DNA of 64,000 bases from the NCBI RefSeq assembly GCF_032931615.1, contig NZ_CP136759.1, positions 2,422,501 through 2,486,500 of the forward strand. Reading direction: 5' to 3'. How positions within the stretch are numbered: position 1 is the first letter of the stretch; each line of letters begins with the position of its first letter. Of the stretch, positions 57,439-64,000 are shown piece after piece. This stretch comes from Palleronia sp. LCG004 (GTDB lineage: Bacteria > Pseudomonadota > Alphaproteobacteria > Rhodobacterales > Rhodobacteraceae). The notes beneath the pieces were generated by a model. That model had not been told where the DNA came from. It made no database searches and was given only the letters and a program-made list of their open reading frames with translations. The translations under genes and the position numbers were made by a program.

Positions 57439-58592
57439 GCCGGATCGACGAGACGGTCACGATTCTGGGCGAGCTCATCGCCTATCCGACCGTATCCTCC
57501 GACAGCAACCTCGCCATGATCGATTTTCTCGCGGACTGTCTGGGCGCCCTGGGCGCACGGTGCGAGATCCTGCGGGACGAGACAGGCGGGAAGGCGAACC
57601 TCTTCGCCACGATCGGACCCGAGACCGGCGGCGGCATCCTGCTGTCGGGACATACCGACGTCGTGCCCGTTGCCGATCAGGACTGGAGCACGGATCCCTT
57701 CGCGATGCGGGAGGTGGACGGCCTGCTCTACGGGCGGGGGACGTGCGACATGAAGGGGTTCATCGCAGCATGCCTCGCCACCGCCCCGGTCTATGCGCGG
57801 GGGACGCTGTCGCGGCCCGTGCATTTCGCCTTCACCCATGACGAGGAGGTCGGATGCCTCGGCGCGCAGGCACTGGTGGCCGAGATGCGCGGCCGCGACA
57901 CCCGCCCCGCCCTCGCCATCATCGGCGAGCCGACCTTGATGCGCGTGATCGAAGGGCACAAGGGGTGCTGCGAATACACGACCCGCTTCCACGGACTCGA
58001 AGGACACGGATCGGCGCCCGATCTGGGCGTCTCGGCCACCGAATACGCCGCGCGGTTCGTCGTGCGGCTTCTGGAGCTGCGCGGAGAACTGGCCGCGCGC
58101 GCGCCAGAAGGCAGCCGGTTCGACCCGCCGGGCAGCACGGTGCAGACGGGCCGCATCGCGGGTGGCGTCGCGCATAACGTGATCGCGGGTCTGGCGGAGG
58201 TCGATTGGGAGCTGCGCCCGGTCACCGCCGCCGACAAGGATTTCGCGACGCGGACGATGCGCGACTATTGCAACGACACGCTGCTGCCCGCGATGCGCGC
58301 GGTGCATGAGGGCGCGCGGATCGAGACGCAGGTGATCGGCGACGTGGAAGGGCTGGAGCCCGTCACCGACAACGAGGCGGCGCGGATCGTGTCGGAGCTG
58401 ACGGGCGCGAATGGCGCGGATGTCGTGGCCTTCGCGACCGAAGCGGGCCTGTTCCAGAGCCTCGGGATGCAGGCGGTGGTCTGCGGGCCCGGAGATATCG
58501 CACAGGCGCACAAGCCGGACGAGTTCGTGGCGCGCGACCAGCTTGCCGCCTGTCTCGCGATGCTGGAAGGGCTCGACGCGAAGCTGCGTTAG
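57435..58592 (+). CDS. ArgE-like M20 deacetylase
   Basis: The 385-residue metallopeptidase-family protein matches acetylornithine deacetylase: SGHTDVVPV with the first ligands near residue 72, YGRGTCDMKGF with the bridging Asp, and the catalytic Glu pair in THDEEVGCLGA. ArgE removes acetyl from N-acetylornithine. Here the gene is translationally coupled to an ectoine-hydrolase-like gene, whose expected product, N-acetyl-2,4-diaminobutyrate, is an N-acetylornithine analogue one carbon shorter. A pathway role in ectoine breakdown is therefore suggested but not shown. The 3' end overlaps the convergent dipeptidase gene by four bases. Confidence 0.85.
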   Translation: MSRIDETVTILGELIAYPTVSSDSNLAMIDFLADCLGALGARCEILRDETGGKANLFATIGPETGGGILLSGHTDVVPVADQDWSTDPFAMREVDGLLYGRGTCDMKGFIAACLATAPVYARGTLSRPVHFAFTHDEEVGCLGAQALVAEMRGRDTRPALAIIGEPTLMRVIEGHKGCCEYTTRFHGLEGHGSAPDLGVSATEYAARFVVRLLELRGELAARAPEGSRFDPPGSTVQTGRIAGGVAHNVIAGLAEVDWELRPVTAADKDFATRTMRDYCNDTLLPAMRAVHEGARIETQVIGDVEGLEPVTDNEAARIVSELTGANGADVVAFATEAGLFQSLGMQAVVCGPGDIAQAHKPDEFVARDQLAACLAMLEGLDAKLR

Positions 58593-59632
58593 GCCCAGCT
58601 CTTTTCCAGCACGCGCAGCCAGTTGCCGTGGCAGAGCTTTTCCATCAGCGCGTCGTCGTAGCCGTGATCGCGCATCGCGCTGCGCAGCCTGGGCAGGTCG
58701 GCGACGCTCGTCAGATCCTCCGGCACCATCGCGCCGTCGTAATCCGAGCCGAGCCCCACGCGATTCTCGCCGAGCCGGTCGATCAGGTGATCGAGATGGC
58801 GCAGCATGACGTCGATCCCGACATCCGCGCGCATCCTGCCGTCGGGGCGCAGGAAGGCCACCGCGAAGTTCAGCCCCACCATCCCGTCGCTTTCGGCGAT
58901 CGCGTCGAGCTGCGCATCGGTGAGGTTGCGCGCATGCGGGCTGATCGCATGCGCGTTGGAATGCGTGGCGACGAGGGGCCGCGTGCTGGTCCTGGCCACG
59001 TCCCAGAACCCCGCCTCGTTCAGATGCGACAGGTCGAGCATGATCCCCAGCTTGTCGCAGCGCCGGACGAGCCGGATCCCCGCATCGGTGAGGCCGGGCC
59101 CCGTATCGCCGGTCGAGGGGAAACGGAACGGCACGCCATGACCGAAGATCGTCTCGCGGCTCCAGACGGGCCCGAGCGAGCGCAGGCCGCGATCGTAATA
59201 ATCGTCGAGCTCGGTCAGATCGGGGCCGATGGCCTCCGCTCCCTCCATGTGCAGGATCGCGGCCATGCCGTCGCCGCCGATCGCGGCGCGCAGATCCCCG
59301 ACACTGCGGCATTGGGTCAGAAAGCCGAGCCGCACGAGGTCGTCGAAGATCGCGATCTGGTCGTTCACGACCTTCGTTGCCTCGTCCTGCGGCACCATCC
59401 CGGGCAGAGGCATGTCGTATCCGTCGCCCTGCATCGCCGCCATCTTGGCGATGACATCGACATGCGACGGCACCCAGAGTGCAAAGAAGCCGCCGGCGAA
59501 ACCGCCCTCGCGCGCGGCGGGTGCAAAGATCGCACCCTGCCCCTCGCCGCCAACGCTTTCGGGGCCGTCGGGCGCACCATAGAGCCGCGTCAGCAGATCG
59601 TTGTGACCATCAAAGATGAGGGGTGCGCGCAT
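58589..59632 (-). CDS. Membrane dipeptidase (M19, renal dipeptidase family)
   Basis: The 347-residue zinc dipeptidase has the M19 metal residues: HxD in [10 protein letters not shown] near residue 10, the bridging Glu in [10 protein letters not shown] near residue 118, and His in [13 protein letters not shown] and VATHSNAHA. No signal peptide is evident, so it is probably cytoplasmic, as in many bacterial members. Substrates may include D-containing or dehydro-dipeptides. The ATG at 59632 gives the family N-terminus; a longer frame runs upstream through the tRNA flank. Confidence 0.88.
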   Translation of the reverse strand: MRAPLIFDGHNDLLTRLYGAPDGPESVGGEGQGAIFAPAAREGGFAGGFFALWVPSHVDVIAKMAAMQGDGYDMPLPGMVPQDEATKVVNDQIAIFDDLVRLGFLTQCRSVGDLRAAIGGDGMAAILHMEGAEAIGPDLTELDDYYDRGLRSLGPVWSRETIFGHGVPFRFPSTGDTGPGLTDAGIRLVRRCDKLGIMLDLSHLNEAGFWDVARTSTRPLVATHSNAHAISPHARNLTDAQLDAIAESDGMVGLNFAVAFLRPDGRMRADVGIDVMLRHLDHLIDRLGENRVGLGSDYDGAMVPEDLTSVADLPRLRSAMRDHGYDDALMEKLCHGNWLRVLEKSWA

Positions 59633-59692
59633 GGCCGGAACCTCCCGGGGTGGCGGACCGCCCGGGCGCATGACGATCGCGATCGAGAAAGG

Positions 59693-59768
<76 letters not shown>

Positions 59769-59778
59769 AACGGGCCGA

Positions 59779-59807
59779 GGCATCGCGCGTCGCGCAGCAA
59801 TTGTCAA
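59779..59807 (-). promoter_or_regulatory. promoter of tRNA-Ala
   Basis: On the minus strand TTGACA (59802-59807) and GATGCC (59779-59784) are 17 bases apart, ending 10 bases before the mature tRNA. Confidence 0.6.
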
Positions 59808-59847
59808 GCGGATGCGGAACCGGGCGCGGACCGCGACGTTCGACGGG

Positions 59848-61182
59848 ATGATAACTTCGGTCTACTGGCAGGTACGGCGGTTCGCGCGCCGATTCTGGGT
59901 GCGCGTGACGCTGATTTCCTGCCTCGCGATCCTCGCGGCGGTGCTGTCGCCACTGTCGCATTTCCTGCCCTTTTCGCTGAAGGCCGAGATCGACGAGGAA
60001 TCGCTCGACGATCTGCTGTCGATCCTGACCAATTCGATGCTGACGGTGACGACGTTCTCGCTGTCGATCATGGTGTCCTCGCATCTGGCCGCCGACGGAA
60101 ACGCGACACCGCGGGCCCACAGGCTCCTGCGCGAGGACGGGCGCACGCAGACCGTCATCGCGACCTTCATCGGGGCCTTCATCTATGCGCTGACGATGAC
60201 CGTGATGCTCAATCTCGGATTCTTCGAGCAGGACAATTACGGGATGATCTATCTCGTCACGGTGGGGGTTCTGGCACTTCTCGTCGTGGCGATGCTGCGC
60301 TGGGTCGCGCATCTTGCCGGGCTCGGCTCGATCGAGGCGACTATCGGCCGGGTGGAGGAAAGCGCGATCGCCTCGCTCAAGGCGCGCTGCGCGTATCCGT
60401 TCCTAGGCGCACGTCCGCTGTCGGAAGCCGAGATCCCGGAAGACGCGGCCGTGTTTCATTCGAAGCGCTTCGGATACATTCAGAACATCGACACAAACCG
60501 GCTGAACGAATGCGCCTCGGACTGGGCCACGCGGATCTTCGTCTCCGTCTCGCCCGGGGATTGGGTGGGTGCGGGCGATCCGCTCGGCCAGGTCGATCTC
60601 GAGACGCTCGACGAGGAGCAGGAGAACGCGATCTACGCGGCCATCGCGATCGGCGACCAGCAGGATTACGATCAGGACGCGATCTTCTCGCTGGTCGTGC
60701 TTGCCGAGATCGCCGAACGCGCATTGTCACCCGGCATCAACGACCCGCGCACCGGCATCGACGTGGTCAGCCGCCTGACCCGCATGATCGGTGAGATGCC
60801 ACCCGAACGGCCGATCGATCCGCCGACCGCACCCGCGGTCTATTGCCCCCCGCTCGACATGCGGCAAATGCTGCTCAGCACGCTCGACCCGATCGCGCGC
60901 GACGGGCGCGCCTTCGTCGAGGTGCAGATCGCCGTGCAGAAGGCCTATGCGCTGCTCTCGCGTCACCGCGACCCGGATCTTGCCGAGGCCGCGGTGGCAT
61001 TGTCGGCGCGCGCGCTCAGCTACGCGCGCGAAGGGATCCCGGTGATCGAGGATCTCCAGCGTCTGGCCGCCGTGGCCCCCGCCGACTACCTCGCCGAAAC
61101 GACGGCGAGCGAACCGAGCCGCCGGGTCAGTTCCCTTCTCGGCGACGAGCGCCAGATGAACATCGAGCGCTCAGACGGCTAG
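59848..61182 (+). CDS. DUF2254 membrane protein
   Basis: The 444-residue protein starts with a basic segment and two hydrophobic helices ([20 protein letters not shown] and [19 protein letters not shown]), then two more near residues 120-170. A long cytoplasmic C-terminal region includes [17 protein letters not shown], a conserved DUF2254 motif. Function is unknown. An upstream ATG at 59812 would add 12 residues; the internal ATG fits the usual family N-terminus, but its ribosome-binding site is poor either way. It ends three bases before the gcvP stop (convergent). Confidence 0.83.
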   Translation: MITSVYWQVRRFARRFWVRVTLISCLAILAAVLSPLSHFLPFSLKAEIDEESLDDLLSILTNSMLTVTTFSLSIMVSSHLAADGNATPRAHRLLREDGRTQTVIATFIGAFIYALTMTVMLNLGFFEQDNYGMIYLVTVGVLALLVVAMLRWVAHLAGLGSIEATIGRVEESAIASLKARCAYPFLGARPLSEAEIPEDAAVFHSKRFGYIQNIDTNRLNECASDWATRIFVSVSPGDWVGAGDPLGQVDLETLDEEQENAIYAAIAIGDQQDYDQDAIFSLVVLAEIAERALSPGINDPRTGIDVVSRLTRMIGEMPPERPIDPPTAPAVYCPPLDMRQMLLSTLDPIARDGRAFVEVQIAVQKAYALLSRHRDPDLAEAAVALSARALSYAREGIPVIEDLQRLAAVAPADYLAETTASEPSRRVSSLLGDERQMNIERSDG

Positions 61183-61185
61183 GTA

Positions 61186-64000
61186 TCACTCGGCCGCGTC
61201 GAGATAGGTCTCGAGCGGCGGGCAGGTGCAGACGAGGTTGCGGTCGCCATAGACGTTGTCGACACGGTTGACCGGCGGCCAGTACTTGTCGACCCGGAAC
61301 GCGCCCGCCGGATAGCATCCCGTTTCGCGGCTGTAGGGCCGATCCCAGTCGCCGATGAGGTCCTCGACCGTATGCGGCGCATGCTTCAGGGGGTTGTTCT
61401 CGGCATCGCCGCCCTCCTCGATCGCGCGGATCTCCTCGCGGATCGACAGCATCGCGTCGCAGAAGCGATCGAGTTCGGCCTTGGTCTCGCTCTCGGTCGG
61501 CTCGACCATCAGCGTTCCGGCCACGGGCCAGCTCATCGTCGGAGCGTGGAAGCCGTTGTCGATCAACCGCTTGGCGACATCGTCGACCGTCACATGGGCC
61601 GACTTGTCGAAGGGCCGCGTGTCGAGGATGCATTCATGCGCGATGCGTCCGTTCCGCCCGCGATAGAGGACGTCGTAGGCCCCTTCGAGCCGCTTGGCGA
61701 TGTAGTTCGCGTTGAGGATCGCGACCTTGGTGGCCTGCGTCAGCCCCTCGCCCCCCATGAGCAGGCAATAGGCCCACGAGATCGGCAGGATCGAGGCCGA
61801 CCCGAAGGGGGCCGCCGAGACCGCGCCGCCATTCTCGCCGAAGCCCGGCAGATGCTCGGCCAGATGGGCGCGCACGCCGATCGGCCCCATGCCGGGACCG
61901 CCGCCGCCATGCGGGATGCAGAAGGTCTTGTGCAGGTTCAAGTGGCTTACATCGGCACCGATCTCGCCCGGTTTCGACAGGCCGACCATCGCGTTGAGGT
62001 TCGCTCCGTCGAGATAGACCTGCCCGCCATGCCGGTGCGTGATCTCGCAGATCTCGCTCACCGTTTCCTCGAAGACGCCGTGGGTCGAGGGATAGGTGAT
62101 CATGCAAGCGGCGAGATCGTCGCCCGCGGCCTCGGCCTTGGCGCGGAAATCCTCGACATCGACATCGCCGCGCGCGGTGCACTTCACAACCACGACCTTC
62201 ATGCCGCACATCTGCGCCGAGGCGGGGTTGGTGCCATGCGCGTTGACGGGGATGAGACAGATCCGGCGATGCCCCTCGCCGCGCGCCTCGTGGTAGCGCT
62301 GGATCGTCAGGAGGCCTGCATATTCGCCCTGCGCGCCCGAATTGGGCTGCATCGACATGGCGTCGTAGCCGGTGATCTCGCAGAGCTTGGCGCTCAGATC
62401 CCCGATCATCTCGGCATAACCCTCGGTCTGGTCGGCGGGCGCGAACGGGTGGATCATCGCGAATTCCGGCCAGGTGATCGGGGCCATCTCGACCGCGGCG
62501 TTGAGCTTCATCGTGCAGGAGCCGAGCGGGATCATCGCGCGGTCGAGCGCGAGATCGCGATCCGACAGACGCCGCATGTAGCGCATCATCTCTGTCTCGG
62601 CCCGGTTCATGTGGAAGACCGGATGGTCGAGATAGCCGGTCTGCCGCGCGAGCGCCTCGGGGAAGCGCGCATGGGTCGGGGCCTGCGTCTCGGGATCCTC
62701 GATCCCGAAACAGCCCAGAAGCTTCACGACGGTTTCGAGCCGCGTCGTCTCGTCGAGCGCGATGCCGAGCCTGGTCCGCCCCACCCGACGCAGGTTGATC
62801 CGCTGGCGAGCGGCCTCGGCGAAGATCGTGCCCTGCAACGCGCCGACCTCGACCGTGATCGTGTCGAAGAAATGCTCGGGCGCGACCGAATAGCCGGCCT
62901 TCGCCAGTGCCTCGGCCACGTGGACGGCCTTGGAATGTATCCGCTCGGCGATGGCGCGAAGGCCCTCGGGGCCATGGAAGACCGCATAGAAGCTCGCCAT
63001 CACGGCGAGGAGCGCCTGCGCGGTGCAGACGTTGCTCGTGGCCTTCTCGCGGCGGATGTGCTGCTCGCGCGTCTGCAGGCTCAGGCGGAAGGCCTGATTG
63101 CCGCGCGCGTCGACGCTGACGCCCACGATCCGTCCGGGCATGGAGCGCTTGAGCGGGTCGCGGCACGCCATGTAAGCGGCATGCGGCCCGCCATAGCCCA
63201 TCGGCACGCCGAAGCGCTGGGTGGAGCCCACCGCGATATCGGCCCCCATCGCGCCCGGCTCCTTCAGGAGGGTGAGCGCCATTGGGTCGGCGATGACGAT
63301 GCCGAGCGCGGCGTTGTCGTGCAGCGCCGCGATGATGTCGGTGAAATCGATGAGCCCGCCATGCGTGCCGGGATACTGGAAGATCCCCGCGAAAACGGAG
63401 GCGGGGTCGAGATCCGCGGGCGCGCCCACGATCACCTCGATCCCCAGCGGGGCGCAGCGGGTGCGGATCACGTCGATATTCTGCGGGTGGCAGTTCTCGT
63501 CGACGAAGACCGCTCGGGCCTTCGACTTGGCGGTGCGCTCGGCCATCGTGACCGCTTCGGCCGCCGCCGTCGCCTCGTCGAGGAGCGAGGCATTGGCGAT
63601 GTCGAGCCCCGTGAGGTCGCAGACCATCGTCTGGTAGTTTAGAAGCGCCTCGAGCCGGCCTTGGCTGATCTCGGGCTGGTAGGGCGTGTAGGCCGTGTAC
63701 CAAGCCGGATTCTCGAGGATGTTGCGCTGGATCGCGGGCGGCGTGACCGTACCGTGAAAGCCCTGGCCGATCATGGTCGAGAAGACCTGGTTCTTGCGCG
63801 CGGTCTGGCGCATGTGCCAGAGCAGCTCGCGCTCGGACAATGCCGGCCCGAAATCGAGCGGTTTCGCCTGCCGGATCGAGGACGGCACCGTCTCGTCGAT
63901 GAGCTGGTCGAGCGACCCGGCCCCGAGCCGGTCGAGCATCTCGGCCATTTCCGAGGGAGACGGTCCGATATGGCGCCTGTTGGCGAAATCGTAGGGATCG
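61186..64000 (-). CDS. gcvP: Glycine dehydrogenase (decarboxylating), P protein, 5' end missing
   Basis: The open frame runs off the right edge, and about 938 residues are visible. It is the PLP-dependent P protein of the glycine cleavage system, which decarboxylates glycine and passes the aminomethyl group to H protein. The cofactor lysine is in [21 protein letters not shown]. Both halves of the homodimer-type enzyme (GcvPA- and GcvPB-like) are in one chain. The edge sequence translates as [21 protein letters not shown], so the real start is upstream; an internal ATG at 63948 is not the start. gcvT and gcvH probably lie to the right. Confidence 0.96.
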   Translation of the reverse strand, partial: DPYDFANRRHIGPSPSEMAEMLDRLGAGSLDQLIDETVPSSIRQAKPLDFGPALSERELLWHMRQTARKNQVFSTMIGQGFHGTVTPPAIQRNILENPAWYTAYTPYQPEISQGRLEALLNYQTMVCDLTGLDIANASLLDEATAAAEAVTMAERTAKSKARAVFVDENCHPQNIDVIRTRCAPLGIEVIVGAPADLDPASVFAGIFQYPGTHGGLIDFTDIIAALHDNAALGIVIADPMALTLLKEPGAMGADIAVGSTQRFGVPMGYGGPHAAYMACRDPLKRSMPGRIVGVSVDARGNQAFRLSLQTREQHIRREKATSNVCTAQALLAVMASFYAVFHGPEGLRAIAERIHSKAVHVAEALAKAGYSVAPEHFFDTITVEVGALQGTIFAEAARQRINLRRVGRTRLGIALDETTRLETVVKLLGCFGIEDPETQAPTHARFPEALARQTGYLDHPVFHMNRAETEMMRYMRRLSDRDLALDRAMIPLGSCTMKLNAAVEMAPITWPEFAMIHPFAPADQTEGYAEMIGDLSAKLCEITGYDAMSMQPNSGAQGEYAGLLTIQRYHEARGEGHRRICLIPVNAHGTNPASAQMCGMKVVVVKCTARGDVDVEDFRAKAEAAGDDLAACMITYPSTHGVFEETVSEICEITHRHGGQVYLDGANLNAMVGLSKPGEIGADVSHLNLHKTFCIPHGGGGPGMGPIGVRAHLAEHLPGFGENGGAVSAAPFGSASILPISWAYCLLMGGEGLTQATKVAILNANYIAKRLEGAYDVLYRGRNGRIAHECILDTRPFDKSAHVTVDDVAKRLIDNGFHAPTMSWPVAGTLMVEPTESETKAELDRFCDAMLSIREEIRAIEEGGDAENNPLKHAPHTVEDLIGDWDRPYSRETGCYPAGAFRVDKYWPPVNRVDNVYGDRNLVCTCPPLETYLDAAE

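Noticed and set aside
61186..64000. Glycine riboswitch near gcvP
   Set aside because: The start of the gcv operon is outside the window and no paired glycine aptamers are visible in the sequence given.

Overview
The window is a high-GC, densely packed alphaproteobacterial chromosome segment. The 16S rRNA 5' end at the left edge, the divergent irr / fabA-fabB-fabI block, rpoZ-spoT, the pyrimidine-catabolic cluster and the ectoine-hydrolase-type gene point to Rhodobacteraceae (Rhodobacterales). This is judged from gene content and remembered family sequences, not from a search. I see no insertion sequence, prophage, CRISPR array or region of foreign composition. Most of the window is core or niche-metabolic chromosome.

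Layout, left to right. (1) 1-620: 5' end of an rRNA operon leaving the window on the minus strand, with a boxA-like leader element and a recognisable promoter. (2) 622-3060: ribokinase and an aldehyde dehydrogenase. (3) 3103-8877, minus strand: urease operon ureD-A-B-orf104-C-DUF1127-E-F-G, with two non-urease genes interleaved. (4) 8997-20327, mostly minus strand: a reductive pyrimidine degradation region. It holds dihydropyrimidine dehydrogenase subunits (PreT, PreA) with a Fpg/Nei-type DNA glycosylase gene between them, a divergent RutR-like TetR regulator, an M20 beta-ureidopropionase-type amidohydrolase, a dihydropyrimidinase, and an NMT1/THI5-type ABC transporter. RutR-like operator palindromes lie before preT and the amidohydrolase. 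(5) 20465-25494: ABC1/UbiB-family protein and a PaoABC-type molybdenum aldehyde oxidoreductase. (6) 25750-35511: SMC, LrgAB-like pair, TrhA, MscL, a glutathione transferase, Mrp, PdxJ and a DUF2062 membrane protein. (7) 35535-43926: bifunctional RelA/SpoT, RpoZ, FolK, NYN-domain protein, IspH, DUF3429 protein, RNase HI, then the operon def-orf150-def-like-fmt, in which the second deformylase has lost catalytic residues. (8) 44044-50537: PatB/MalY-type aminotransferase, DEAD-box helicase, Irr, FabA-FabB-FabI, FKBP-type isomerase. (9) 50822-59632: alpha/beta hydrolase with a serine/threonine dehydratase, enol-lactonase-like hydrolase, MFS transporter, a class III aminotransferase divergent from an ectoine-hydrolase-like gene coupled to an ArgE-like deacetylase, and an M19 dipeptidase. 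(10) 59693-64000: tRNA-Ala(CGC), DUF2254 protein and the C-terminal bulk of GcvP.

How the genes work together. PreT/PreA, dihydropyrimidinase and the M20 amidohydrolase form the complete three-step reductive route from uracil or thymine to beta-alanine or beta-aminoisobutyrate plus CO2 and ammonia. The ABC transporter probably imports a pyrimidine-like compound, and urease next door releases more ammonia, so about 17 kb is devoted to nitrogen scavenging. The DoeA-like, ArgE-like and aminotransferase genes could form a second nitrogen-salvage route from ectoine to aspartate semialdehyde (inference).

The observations most worth following are the DNA glycosylase gene translationally overlapping preT, the predicted RutR-type sites, the deformylase paralogue with Cys-to-Ser and Glu-to-Gln changes, the two small genes inside the urease operon, and the proposed ArgE-like replacement for the usual ectoine-pathway deacetylase.
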